Origin: an uncultured Bacteroidales bacterium
GTDB taxonomy: Bacteria; Bacteroidota; Bacteroidia; Bacteroidales; UBA932
NCBI GenBank assembly: GCA_947253655.1
Contig: CAMYAE010000001.1
Location: 193,758 to 257,757, forward strand
Reading direction: 5' to 3'
DNA: 64,000 bases
Shown here: positions 17,612-26,057 of the stretch, one piece after another
Position numbering within the stretch: the first letter of the stretch is position 1
Layout: each line of letters opens with the position of its first letter
Notes under the pieces: generated by a model
Seen by the model: the letters and a program-made list of their open reading frames with translations, nothing else
What the model was told of the DNA's origin: nothing
Database searches by the model: none
Translations under genes and position numbers: made by a program

Positions 17612-19858
17612 ATGAATAAAATCTTTAAAATTATGGCTTTGGCCGTTTGTTTTACTGCTGCTATGGGCTGCAGAGTTGAGAAAGAAGATACCGTCGGGTA
17701 TATAGGACCGTCGGATATAAAAATTGAAGACGGAAAAATGACTCCGGAGGCTCTTTTGGCCTTTGGACGTCTGTCTGATCCGCAGATTTCTCCGGACGGG
17801 GAGAAAATACTCTACGGTGTCAGCTACAATTCATTGGAAGAGAACCGTAGCTGCAGAAATATCTTCGTAATAAATGTGGACGGAAGCGGAAAGAAGCAAC
17901 TTACCTTTTCGGGCAAGAGCATCAGCAATGCACGTTGGATCGAGGGCGGGAAAGGCATAGCCTATATTATGGGAGGCCGGATATATACGGCTAAAGTGAC
18001 CGGGCTTAAGGGAGACAATGCTTCCGCCCGTCTTGGCAAGGCTGTGAAAGTCAGCGAGGTGGCAAGAGGCATAAGCGAATTCAAGCTGTCGCCGGATGAG
18101 TCCAAGGTGATGTTCGTCAGCACTGTTCCCGGACCGGTCAAAAGTCCGGCCGACAGTGATCCGGCTCTTGACAAGGCTAAGGCCTATGTGGCGGAAGATC
18201 TTATGTACAGGCATTGGGACCATTGGGTGACCGAACTGCCGCACACATTTGTCAGTCCATTCAGCAATTCCGGTATATCCGTCAAAGATGAGAATGCCGT
18301 CGATATTCTTGGCGGTGAGCCATACGAACTCCCGATTGAGCCGTTCAGCGGCATTGAGCAGCTGGATTGGAGCCCGGACGGCAAATATATCGCATATAGC
18401 TGCAAGAGGCTTGCCGGAAAGCAATATGCTTTTTCCACTGACACCGAGATATATATCTATGAAGTGGCTTCGGGTAACTCCGTTCGCGTTCCCATGGGCG
18501 GGGGGTATGATACGGACCCTGTGTGGAGCCCTGACGGGAAGAAACTTGCATGGATAAGCATGGCCAGAAACGGATATGAGGCTGACAAGACCAGACTTAT
18601 GGTGGCTGATGTGGAATTTTCGAATGAGACCGGTCCGAAGGTGTCAGATATTACGGAATTAACTGCCGGCTTCAAATACAATGCTGCCGGACCTTATTGG
18701 GATGCCGATTCCGAGCACCTGTATTTCAATGCTTTGGCGGAAGGGTTGCAAGGAATATTCAAAGCCGGGAAAGAGGGTATTGTACGGCTTACTCCGGAGG
18801 ATGCCTGGTTCGATTTCAATTCCCCGTTTGCTGTACTCAATGACGGGACTTTGCTTGCAAGTTATTGCAGTATGGATTTTCCTAATGAACTTGTAGCCGT
18901 GAACTGTGGGGCGGAAAAAGCCGGCGGTGCGTCGGGAGATGAGGCAATACGCCGGATTACCAAGGAAAATGAACATATACTGTCGCAATTGGACGAGCAT
19001 CTTACCGAGGCACATTATGTCAAGACGATTGACGGGAAAGATATGCTGACATGGGTACTTTACCCTCCGAAATTCGATTCTACAAAGGTTTACCCTGCGA
19101 TAGAAATCTTGTTAGGAGGACCGCAGGGCACATTGAGTCAGGGCTGGTCATACAGGTGGAACTATCGTCTTATGGCTGCCCAAGGTTATGTGGTCGTACT
19201 TCCGAATAGGCGTGGCACTACGGCATTCGGTCAGGAATGGACGGAGCAGATTTCCGGAGATTATGTCGGCTTGAATATTCAGGATTACTTATCAGCCGCA
19301 CGTTGGGCCAAGTCTTTGCCGTTTGTCGGTAAACTTGCCGGTTGCGGTGCTTCCTATGGAGGCTTTTCCGCATATTACCTTGCAGGTGTACACGAGAACA
19401 CCTACGATTGCTTAATTGCTCATGCGGGCATTTTCGATGAGAAATATATGTATTATGAGACGGAGGAAATGTGGTTCCCTAATTGGGATAACGGAGGGCT
19501 TTCCGAATATGCTTATTCCGAAGGGCAGCAAGGTCCTGCAGGTGACGGCGTTACTTTCGGAGGCATGAAGCAGGGCGGCTCGCCGTGGAGTTCGAACGCC
19601 AAGGCTGTACGGCATTATTCCAATTCGCCGGATTTGAATGTCACTAAGTGGAATACACCTATCCTGTGCATACATGGAGGAATGGATTTCCGTATACCTT
19701 ACGACCAGGGTATGGCAGCCTTCAATGCCGCTCAGATGATGGGAGTGCCGTCAAAGCTGATTGTCTTCCCGGATGAAAACCATTGGATACTCCAGCCTCA
19801 GAACGCACTGTTCTGGCATCGTTCGTATTTTGAGTGGCTTGACCGTTGGTGCAAATAG
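17612..19858 (+). CDS. S9 family prolyl oligopeptidase-like lipoprotein
   Basis: The 748-residue protein begins with a lipoprotein signal (lipobox AAMGC, Cys20). An N-terminal beta-propeller (WD40-like/PD40 blades such as SPDGKYIAY and SPDGKKLAW) covers about 40-430. The C-terminal alpha/beta-hydrolase domain carries GCGASYGGF (Ser near 579), the acid in HGGMDFRIPYDQG (near 691) and ENHW (His near 723). It is a dipeptidyl-aminopeptidase / acylaminoacyl-peptidase type enzyme anchored in the periplasm, likely trimming small peptides. It stands alone and is followed by a strong terminator. Confidence 0.92.
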   Translation: MNKIFKIMALAVCFTAAMGCRVEKEDTVGYIGPSDIKIEDGKMTPEALLAFGRLSDPQISPDGEKILYGVSYNSLEENRSCRNIFVINVDGSGKKQLTFSGKSISNARWIEGGKGIAYIMGGRIYTAKVTGLKGDNASARLGKAVKVSEVARGISEFKLSPDESKVMFVSTVPGPVKSPADSDPALDKAKAYVAEDLMYRHWDHWVTELPHTFVSPFSNSGISVKDENAVDILGGEPYELPIEPFSGIEQLDWSPDGKYIAYSCKRLAGKQYAFSTDTEIYIYEVASGNSVRVPMGGGYDTDPVWSPDGKKLAWISMARNGYEADKTRLMVADVEFSNETGPKVSDITELTAGFKYNAAGPYWDADSEHLYFNALAEGLQGIFKAGKEGIVRLTPEDAWFDFNSPFAVLNDGTLLASYCSMDFPNELVAVNCGAEKAGGASGDEAIRRITKENEHILSQLDEHLTEAHYVKTIDGKDMLTWVLYPPKFDSTKVYPAIEILLGGPQGTLSQGWSYRWNYRLMAAQGYVVVLPNRRGTTAFGQEWTEQISGDYVGLNIQDYLSAARWAKSLPFVGKLAGCGASYGGFSAYYLAGVHENTYDCLIAHAGIFDEKYMYYETEEMWFPNWDNGGLSEYAYSEGQQGPAGDGVTFGGMKQGGSPWSSNAKAVRHYSNSPDLNVTKWNTPILCIHGGMDFRIPYDQGMAAFNAAQMMGVPSKLIVFPDENHWILQPQNALFWHRSYFEWLDRWCK

Positions 19859-19880
19859 GCAGCCTTGATTGCTAATATAG

Positions 19881-19919
19881 AAAGGGCTGTGTCATAGATT
19901 TTTATGATACAGCCCTTTT
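19881..19919 (+). terminator. Strong terminator after the S9 peptidase
   Basis: A 16-bp stem with one G.T pair (19881-19896 with 19903-19918) and a 6-base loop lies 22 bases past the stop codon. A-run and T-run ends make it usable on both strands. Confidence 0.85.
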
Positions 19920-19926
19920 GCAATCC

Positions 19927-19994
19927 GATGCACATTTGCGGCAAGGCAAACCTTTCCCCTCAAACCGACAACGACAGACTTGCCGCATGCGCAT
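19927..19994. other. Inverted repeat in the 19859-20192 gap
   Basis: Within a 334-base gene-free stretch, 19937-19945 pairs perfectly with 19979-19987 (9 bp). The flanks 19927-19931 and 19990-19994 also pair (5 bp), so the whole could fold as one arm. I see no ORF here. The rest of the gap to 20192 is AT-rich with short weak hairpins and would include the 3' end of the minus-strand hydrolase transcript. Confidence 0.35.
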
Positions 19995-20192
19995 CTTCCC
20001 CTCTTGCTTCAACATGAATCCGTTATTGAAATGGATCCGAATCTGAAGACTTTCAACCCCTCAATCTCTGATGCGAATATAAGGCAACAAGACCACTCCT
20101 CAAAAGAAAAGTGGCCTTTCAGATTGTTATTTTGATGATTCTTAATTGAATTACTTGTTTCTTAAAGAAATTTACAAATCTTTAACGGCAAA

Positions 20193-21161
20193 TTAAAGAT
20201 TTTCAGCTTTGACTTTTGCAAGAAATTTGCGTACGCGGTCAGTGTAATCGGCAGGATGATCTTTGTAGGCCATTGCGTGGGCAGAGCCGGGAGCTATCCA
20301 AAGCTCTTTGTAGCCATTAGTTTTAGCTTCATAGTTCTTGTAGACATGGGAAGTAGGCACAAAATCATCGTTCTGGCCATGGATGAAAAGCATTGGCCGT
20401 TCGCATTTTGCAAGCTGTGTCAAAGATGAAGCTTCTTTGAAATCCCAGCCGTAACGTTTGCGGCACACGATGTTCGCACTCGTAAGGACAGGGAAAGGCG
20501 GCAGATGAAAATCTTTTTTGAGGATGTAGGCGAACTGGTCCCATACAGTCGAATATCCGCAGTCGTCTACAAAGGCTCTGACGTATGACGGAAGCTGCTC
20601 TCCACTGACCATCATTGTGGTTGCGCCTCCCATTGACACACCGTGAATTACCATGAAATCGTTGTCCCATATATTATGTGTAACGTCAATCCACCGGATT
20701 ATGTCGAGACGGTCAAGCCAGCCCATTTGCACAGCACGGCCCTCCGATAGTCCGTGATAATGGAGATCCGGCACCATGACGTTGTAGTTCAACGAGTCCC
20801 GATACATTCTCACAAGGTTGAGAAAGCATATATGGTTGTCAGTATATCCGTGGATGACGATTGCAGATCCCTGTGCCTCGGACGGCTCGCAGGCCGGGGC
20901 ATATACTGCATGCAGCTTGTAGCCGCCTTCTCCGATAATTGAGGTGTCACGGAATACTCCCGCTTCGTGCAGCGAGTCATACCATTTTATTATACCCGGG
21001 TATCTGGATTCGGTTTTCCTGCGGTCGCCATCAATATCGTTGCCGTGTTCCTCCGGGAGCAGGGCGAAATTACACATATATTTCCCGACAACACAGCTTG
21101 AGACAGCAAGGACGGCCAGGATAGATACAATGCTGATTGATATGACTCTGATACGTTTCAT
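20193..21161 (-). CDS. Alpha/beta hydrolase, membrane-anchored or lipoprotein
   Basis: The product from the ATG at 21161 is about 322 residues; an upstream in-frame ATG at 21215 would add 18 residues before a clear export signal. The signal ends in AVSSCVVG, compatible with lipidation. The hydrolase core has VIHGYTDN (oxyanion strand), HGVSMGGA (nucleophile Ser), FIHGQNDDFVP (acid) and GSAHAMAY (His). It resembles BAAT/esterase-lipase-like periplasmic hydrolases of unknown substrate. No partner genes are adjacent. Confidence 0.85.
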   Translation of the reverse strand: MKRIRVISISIVSILAVLAVSSCVVGKYMCNFALLPEEHGNDIDGDRRKTESRYPGIIKWYDSLHEAGVFRDTSIIGEGGYKLHAVYAPACEPSEAQGSAIVIHGYTDNHICFLNLVRMYRDSLNYNVMVPDLHYHGLSEGRAVQMGWLDRLDIIRWIDVTHNIWDNDFMVIHGVSMGGATTMMVSGEQLPSYVRAFVDDCGYSTVWDQFAYILKKDFHLPPFPVLTSANIVCRKRYGWDFKEASSLTQLAKCERPMLFIHGQNDDFVPTSHVYKNYEAKTNGYKELWIAPGSAHAMAYKDHPADYTDRVRKFLAKVKAENL

Positions 21162-21281
21162 GATACAATTCATTAATTGATATGGCGAATTTATCAAATT
21201 GGACGGTATTTTCAAATAGGCTATATTTTATATTTTTAGGCAAAAATATTATATTCGCATAATATACTGATTGTTGTAGGG

Positions 21282-21890
21282 GTGAAATATCGGAGCGGCA
21301 AGGCTCGAAACGTTGATAGGGTGCATAAGCTAATTATAAATAATGATGATCTCTTTGACAAGGTCGTTGAAATCCTTAGGACGGGACGTAAGGTGACGAT
21401 CCCGGTCAAGGGATACAGCATGCTGCCGTTTATAAGAGGGGAGAAGGACCTTGTGGTACTGGAGGGAATCTGCGGAGGTGCAAAGGCTACTGATGCTCCC
21501 GGTGCTGATAGCGGCGGATACGTTGTGGACGGAGCCGCTTCCGAATGTGTCGCGGCAAAGGCTGCCGGAGAGGGGGAGCGGAGGCGTGAACTTCGCAGAG
21601 GAGATATAGTGCTGTTTCATTTTGAAGGGAGATACATTCTGCATAGGGTGCTGAAGATTAAGGACGGGGTGGCGGAGATACAAGGCGACGGAGTGTACAT
21701 GAGTAAGGAGCATTGCCGCTTGGAGCATGTTTACGGAAGGGTTGTGAAGATATTGAGGGACGGAGAGAAAGAGCTTGACCCGAATTCGGTAGTCCAGAGA
21801 CTTTTAGTATGGTGTTGGGGGGCGTTGTTCCCTGTCAGGAGATATTTGTTGGCGGTTTACAGGCGATTGCCCCAAAACAGGGACTTGTAG
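21282..21890 (+). CDS. S24/S26-family signal-peptidase-like protein
   Basis: The product is about 202 residues from a GTG; another GTG at 21321 is possible and no ATG fits. PVKGYSMLPFIRG holds the nucleophile Ser of S24/S26 peptidases. GDIVLFHFEGRYILHRVLKI followed by QGDGV resembles the Ser-His-Asp pattern of Sec11/SipW rather than the Ser-Lys of LepB. Between these motifs about 40 residues rich in Gly/Ala are inserted. A hydrophobic C-terminal stretch may tether it. It precedes a PqqD-like gene and an ABC exporter, suggesting cleavage of an exported peptide; substrate unknown. Confidence 0.75.
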   Translation: MKYRSGKARNVDRVHKLIINNDDLFDKVVEILRTGRKVTIPVKGYSMLPFIRGEKDLVVLEGICGGAKATDAPGADSGGYVVDGAASECVAAKAAGEGERRRELRRGDIVLFHFEGRYILHRVLKIKDGVAEIQGDGVYMSKEHCRLEHVYGRVVKILRDGEKELDPNSVVQRLLVWCWGALFPVRRYLLAVYRRLPQNRDL

Positions 21891-21930
21891 AGGTTTTGCC
21901 TGTGCAGCCGAAAATGGCATAACGCTGTAT

Positions 21931-21962
21931 CCTGAGCGAGTGCAACGAGCGTGAGGATCTGC
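21931..21962 (-). repeat. Dispersed repeat copy (inverted relative to 31750)
   Basis: These 32 bases are the reverse complement of 31750-31781 with one mismatch. They lie in the 165-base gap between the S26-like and PqqD-like genes, where I see no convincing ORF. The unit belongs to the same family of short repeats as the copies at 22396-22468. Confidence 0.8.
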
Positions 21963-22055
21963 TTGAAAGTATGTGCAACTATGCCGGGTGCCAGGAATGG
22001 CAATATCAAATTTAGTATTTGCAGAAATAAATAGAAATTTGTAAATAAAATTATT

Positions 22056-22325
22056 ATGAAACAGAAGAAAGGATTTGTGCTGCGTGATATCTGCGGGCAG
22101 AAGGTGCTTTCCGGAGAGGGGTTGGAACAGGTGAATTTCAGCAAACTGATTAGTCTCAATGAGACCGCAGCCTTTCTATGGGAGAAAATGGAAGGACGGG
22201 ATTTTACTGCCCGGACTATGGCCGATGCTCTTTGCGAAGAGTACGAGGTGGAGCCTGAGGTGGCTTTGAAAGACGCAGAGGCTTTATGTACAAAATGGCA
22301 GGAAATCGGGCTGATTGAAGGGTAG
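22056..22325 (+). CDS. PqqD-like protein (RiPP recognition element)
   Basis: The 89-residue protein fits the PqqD fold: an N-terminal beta-strand region (GFVLRDICGQKVLSG), then NETAAFLWEKMEG, the hallmark turn of the family, and helices with LCEEYEV and DAEALCTKW. PqqD domains bind leader peptides of ribosomally made, modified peptides and hand them to modifying enzymes. It lies between a Sec11-like peptidase and an ABC exporter. No radical SAM enzyme, cyclase or precursor gene is visible beside it, so the partner must be elsewhere or unrecognised. Confidence 0.85.
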   Translation: MKQKKGFVLRDICGQKVLSGEGLEQVNFSKLISLNETAAFLWEKMEGRDFTARTMADALCEEYEVEPEVALKDAEALCTKWQEIGLIEG

Positions 22326-22395
22326 CGTCTGTGCGTGGAGGACGTAAAGTCGTGACAGTCTGCGGCGTTCGGAAGGCAGGGTGGCGTCCGTTTGG

Positions 22396-22468
22396 GCAGA
22401 TTCCTCACTTCGTTCGGAATGACAGTGAACACTCGTTCAGGCAGATTCCTCACTTCGTTCGGAATGAC
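22396..22468. repeat. Pair of 28-bp direct repeats
   Basis: An identical 28-base unit occurs at 22396-22423 and 22441-22468. Read on the minus strand it encodes PNEVRNL-like peptide, a signature of a widely seen family of short dispersed bacterial repeats. It sits just before the exporter gene. Confidence 0.85.
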
Positions 22469-22572
22469 GGTGAAGCGTCCGTGAATGACAGTGAAGCGTC
22501 CGTGAATGACAGTGAAGCGTCCGTGAATGACAGTGAAGCGTCCGTGAATGACGGTGAAGCGTCCGGAATGAC
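22461..22572. repeat. 21-bp tandem repeat array
   Basis: Four full 21-base units start at 22481, 22502, 22523 and 22544, with a 20-base partial unit before and an 8-base partial one after. The first three are identical and the fourth has one change. The frame stays open through it on both strands because the period is a multiple of three. There are no unique spacers, so it is not a CRISPR array. Confidence 0.9.
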
Positions 22573-22594
22573 AAAGGGCGAAAACAGAATTGCT

Positions 22595-24268
22595 ATGTTG
22601 AAGTCTATGGGAAAATATTTCAAATGGATGTGGATGCGCTCGAAAGGCATACACGGGGCTGTTCTAATCAATATCCTGCTCGGCTTCCTGCTGGTCGCGA
22701 TTAACCTTTTCTTCATTTGGGTCAGCAAACGCCTGATAGACATTTCAACGGGAGACATCGTCCCTGCCGGAAAGCCTGTATATGACACCCTTGTGCAATA
22801 TTGTATTATATTGATATCGGTAATCATACTACGGGTGGTTGTAAACGCTTTGGCCACGAGGTTAGAGAATACAACCTATTCAAAAATGAATTTCATCATC
22901 AGGAGCCACCTGTTTTCAAACCTGTTGCAGTCACAATGGACAGGTAAAGATAAAATCCACTCCGGAGACACCATGAACAGAATATTCACGGACGTGGACA
23001 GGGTGACAAGAATGATAGCAGAGGAGTTCCCGACATTCTTCACGACCCTGTTTCAGCTGATAGCAGCCTTTATTTTCCTTGCCTTAATGGACCTGCGCCT
23101 CGCATTGATATTGTTGCTGATCACCCCTCTGTTCCTGGCATTCGGCAGAATTTTCTTTAGAAAAATGCGTCGGTTGACCTTGGACATCAGGGAGTCTGAG
23201 AGCCGCGTGCAAGGCTATATACAGGAAACTCTCCAGAACAAGACGGTCATACAATCTTTGGAGAGGGGCGATACGGTTGAAGAGCAGTTAGACAATTTGC
23301 AGCAGAGCGAATATGACCAGGTACTTAAGCGTACGAGGTTCAATGTCTTCTCAAGATCGGCTGTCGGTCTTGTCTTCGGGGCAGGCTATGCTGCGGCAAT
23401 GCTTTGGGGCGTGTTCGGAATATACAAAGGCACTATCACTTTCGGTATGCTGACAGCCTTCCTCCAGCTGGTAGGGCAGATTCAGGGCCCGTCAATCCGG
23501 CTTACAAGGCAAATTCCTAATTTTGTATATGCCACGGCTTCAATTGACAGGGTGGCCGCACTTGAAGACACTGAAAAAGAGGAGATTGGAGAGCCTGTAA
23601 AGCTGCTTCCTCCTGCCGGAATCCGAATAGACAACCTCTCATATATATACCCTGACGGAGATGAATATGTACTGAAAGACTTTAGCCATGACTTCGGACC
23701 TGGCACAAGGACGGCAATAGTAGGGGAGACAGGGGCCGGAAAGAGTACTTTGATAAGGCTGATATTGTCATTGCTGAAGCCTGTCTCCGGTAGGATAACG
23801 ATATATTCGCAAAGCCCGGAGGGTACCGGTGGTGAGGAAGTAGCCGCTTCTCCGATGACGCGTATAAATATGGTCTATGTGCCTCAGGGCAACACCTTGT
23901 TCAGTGGAACGATAAGGGAAAATCTGCTTATGGGAGATCCCGCTGCGACCGAAGAAAGGATGTGGGAGGCTTTGGAACTCTCTGCTGCTGAATTTGTCAG
24001 AGAGCTTCCCGATGCTTTGGACACGGTCTGCGGAGAGAAAGGGACGGGACTCAGCGAGGGGCAGGCTCAAAGGATAGCCATAGCCAGAGGCTTGTTAAGG
24101 CCGGGCAGCATAATGCTCTTGGACGAGTTCAGTTCCTCGCTTGATCCGGAGACCGAAGAGCGTCTCCTTCAAGGCCTTACCTCCGTGCATAAAGACAAGA
24201 CCATAATTTTTATAACTCATCGTGAAGCGACGCTGAAGTATTGCGAAGAAATTGTGAAATTAGGATAA
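22595..24268 (+). CDS. ABC exporter (fused membrane and ATPase domains)
   Basis: From the ATG at 22595 the product is about 557 residues: six transmembrane segments, then an ATPase domain with Walker A GETGAGKST, Q-loop VPQGN, signature LSEGQ, Walker B IMLLDEF and the H-loop in ITHRE. The open frame reaches back to 22331, but that 88-residue extension is only translated repeat DNA, so I do not accept it as coding. A half-transporter of this type exports peptides, lipids or drugs as a dimer. The neighbouring PqqD-like and S26-like genes make a modified peptide the best guess. Confidence 0.88.
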   Translation: MLKSMGKYFKWMWMRSKGIHGAVLINILLGFLLVAINLFFIWVSKRLIDISTGDIVPAGKPVYDTLVQYCIILISVIILRVVVNALATRLENTTYSKMNFIIRSHLFSNLLQSQWTGKDKIHSGDTMNRIFTDVDRVTRMIAEEFPTFFTTLFQLIAAFIFLALMDLRLALILLLITPLFLAFGRIFFRKMRRLTLDIRESESRVQGYIQETLQNKTVIQSLERGDTVEEQLDNLQQSEYDQVLKRTRFNVFSRSAVGLVFGAGYAAAMLWGVFGIYKGTITFGMLTAFLQLVGQIQGPSIRLTRQIPNFVYATASIDRVAALEDTEKEEIGEPVKLLPPAGIRIDNLSYIYPDGDEYVLKDFSHDFGPGTRTAIVGETGAGKSTLIRLILSLLKPVSGRITIYSQSPEGTGGEEVAASPMTRINMVYVPQGNTLFSGTIRENLLMGDPAATEERMWEALELSAAEFVRELPDALDTVCGEKGTGLSEGQAQRIAIARGLLRPGSIMLLDEFSSSLDPETEERLLQGLTSVHKDKTIIFITHREATLKYCEEIVKLG

Positions 24269-24346
24269 ACTGCAACTGCCAAGCATGGCGTATAGACAGT
24301 TGCCGGGCCGAAGCCAATCGCTTGTATAGCCAGCCTTTAAAATATC

Positions 24347-25411
24347 TTATCGTCCGGATTTATCTTCGTCCGTGCTGATTTTCATCTTGCCGGCCTGGAG
24401 TGCATCGTAGTCTTTTCTTCTATTATAAATATCTATAGCACAATATATTGCCGACATCATAGACCTCGGATTAGCTTCATCGCGACCGGCCATTTCGTAT
24501 GCGGTGCCGTGATCCGGAGAAGTCCTGACCACAGGCAGACCGGCAGTGAAATTAACTCCGGTCTCAAAGGCCAAGGCCTTGAACGGTGACAGGCCCTGGT
24601 CGTGGTACATGGCCAAAGTAGCATCAAAGTTGCTGAAATGCCCTAAACCGAAATATCCGTCAGGAGAATATGGGCCGAAAGCTAAAATTCCTTCATTATT
24701 TGCAGCTTCTACAGCCGGCAGGATTATACGCTGCTCTTCATCTCCAAGGAGACCGTCATCACCGCAATGCGGGTTAAGTCCGAGAACTCCAATTTTAGGC
24801 CGGTCTATGCCGAAATCCCTCCGGAGCGAAAAGTCCAGAAGCCGCAACTTGCTGAGAATCTTCTCTTTTGAAATCGAAGACGGTACCTCCTTCAGTGGAA
24901 TATGGCCTGTGACAACACCGATTTTCAGAGTGTCACTTACCATGAACATCGCCACTTCGTCAACGCCGAACGCCTTTTCAAGATATTCCGTATGTCCGGT
25001 AAACCCGAAGCCGGCATCTGCCATAGCTCTTTTGTTGATAGGAGCGGTCACTAAGACATCTATCTTACCGTTCTTGAGGTCTTCGACAGCACATTCCAAC
25101 GATGTGCCGGCATCCTGCGCGGATTCTTTAGTGGCCTGTCCCGGCTCTACGAAAACATTGTCGGCCAAGCAATTGACTATATTTATCTTTCTCGGACGAG
25201 CATCGGAGGCGGAATTTATAACGTAGGTGTCCATTGCTCCGATTTCGTGAATCGACTTCTTGTAAAATCCGAAAATCTTTGACGAGCCGTAGATTACAGG
25301 CGTGAATGAGTCAAGAATTCTGGCATCGGCAATTGCCTTTATAATCACTTCATATCCTATCCCGTTGCCGTCCCCCTGGGAGATTCCCACAACTAATTTA
25401 TTATCTATCAC
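24347..25411 (-). CDS. pdxA: 4-hydroxythreonine-4-phosphate dehydrogenase
   Basis: The 354-residue protein is full length for PdxA, which oxidises 4-phosphohydroxy-L-threonine in the DXP-dependent pyridoxal phosphate pathway (EC 1.1.1.262). Conserved TAPINK (122-127), FTGHTEYL with metal/substrate His140, MYHDQGLSPFKAL and the late SPDHGTAYEMAG are present. The start appears to be GTG, five bases after the rnhA stop codon, so the two genes form a minus-strand operon. Only the order of the pair, not pathway logic, links them. Confidence 0.93.
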   Translation of the reverse strand: MIDNKLVVGISQGDGNGIGYEVIIKAIADARILDSFTPVIYGSSKIFGFYKKSIHEIGAMDTYVINSASDARPRKINIVNCLADNVFVEPGQATKESAQDAGTSLECAVEDLKNGKIDVLVTAPINKRAMADAGFGFTGHTEYLEKAFGVDEVAMFMVSDTLKIGVVTGHIPLKEVPSSISKEKILSKLRLLDFSLRRDFGIDRPKIGVLGLNPHCGDDGLLGDEEQRIILPAVEAANNEGILAFGPYSPDGYFGLGHFSNFDATLAMYHDQGLSPFKALAFETGVNFTAGLPVVRTSPDHGTAYEMAGRDEANPRSMMSAIYCAIDIYNRRKDYDALQAGKMKISTDEDKSGR

Positions 25412-25415
25412 TATG

Positions 25416-25913
25416 TTATTCTTTTAATAATTGTTTTTCATAACCTTCATCTTCGGGCAGTCCTGCACCTTTTGATGCCGCAACAGCCAAGGCATCGCAC
25501 CTCTCGTTCTCCGGATGCCCGGCATGCCCCTTTATCCAATGGAAACGGACCCTATGCTTGTTGTACAAAGGCAGAAACCTCATCCAAAGGTCGACATTCT
25601 TTACCTTGGCGAAGCCCTTGCGGGACCATTTGGACAACCAGCCTTCGGTAACGGCCTTGACGACGTAGGAGGAATCGCTCCATACTTCAATAACGGCATT
25701 GTCCCATTTCACCGCCTCCAAGCCTTTAATGACAGCCAGCAGCTCCATACGATTATTGGTAGTCAGTCTGAATCCGCCGCTGAGCTCTTTGACACGACCT
25801 GCACATTTCATCACAACCCCATAGCCACCGGGACCCGGATTGCCTGCTGAGGCCCCGTCAGTAAATATATTTATTGCCGGACGGCCATCGCATCCGCTCT
25901 TGATCTGTTCCAT
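25416..25913 (-). CDS. rnhA: Ribonuclease HI
   Basis: The 165-residue protein carries the four RNase H acidic residues: Asp19 (FTDGASAGNPGPGGYG), Glu57 (NNRMELLA), Asp80 (VWSDSSY) and Asp140, plus catalytic-loop His130 in WIKGHAGHPENERCD. It degrades RNA in RNA-DNA hybrids, removing primers and R-loops. Length and motif spacing are normal for the bacterial type I enzyme. It is first in an operon with pdxA and is divergent from the polysaccharide locus. Confidence 0.95.
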   Translation of the reverse strand: MEQIKSGCDGRPAINIFTDGASAGNPGPGGYGVVMKCAGRVKELSGGFRLTTNNRMELLAVIKGLEAVKWDNAVIEVWSDSSYVVKAVTEGWLSKWSRKGFAKVKNVDLWMRFLPLYNKHRVRFHWIKGHAGHPENERCDALAVAASKGAGLPEDEGYEKQLLKE

Positions 25914-25930
25914 TTCAAATTATCACAATA

Positions 25931-25938
25931 CAAATATA
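25931..25938 (-). promoter_or_regulatory. Putative -7 element for rnhA-pdxA
   Basis: Minus-strand TATATTTG fits TAnnTTTG, 18 bases before the rnhA ATG. The -33 box is not evident. Confidence 0.4.
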
Positions 25939-25970
25939 ATTAATATAAACCGATTTTAGGGTATTTTATA

Positions 25971-26001
25971 TTGCCAAAGTTAAATAAAGGGACTATTTTT
26001 G
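25971..26001 (+). promoter_or_regulatory. Candidate promoter of the polysaccharide export operon
   Basis: TATTTTTG at 25994-26001 matches the -7 consensus. A TTGC at 25971-25974, 19 bases upstream, is a partial -33 match. A start near 26008 would leave a leader of about 50 bases before the Wza-like gene. Confidence 0.5.
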
Positions 26002-26057
26002 TAATTTGATATTTATTGGCATAAGGGTTGATTAGAAATAATTTCATTTAATTAATT

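Noticed and set aside
21972..22016. 14-codon ORF before the PqqD gene as a RiPP precursor
   Set aside because: Too short, no leader-core pattern, and next to repeat DNA; no support beyond position.
22461..22572. Possible CRISPR array
   Set aside because: Units are directly adjacent with no unique spacers and no cas genes are near, so it is a plain tandem repeat.
21857..22654. Long minus-strand ORF with repeated FTVIHGR and PNEVRNL peptide
   Set aside because: It is antisense to the PqqD gene and the repeat array; it stays open only because the repeat period is a multiple of three.
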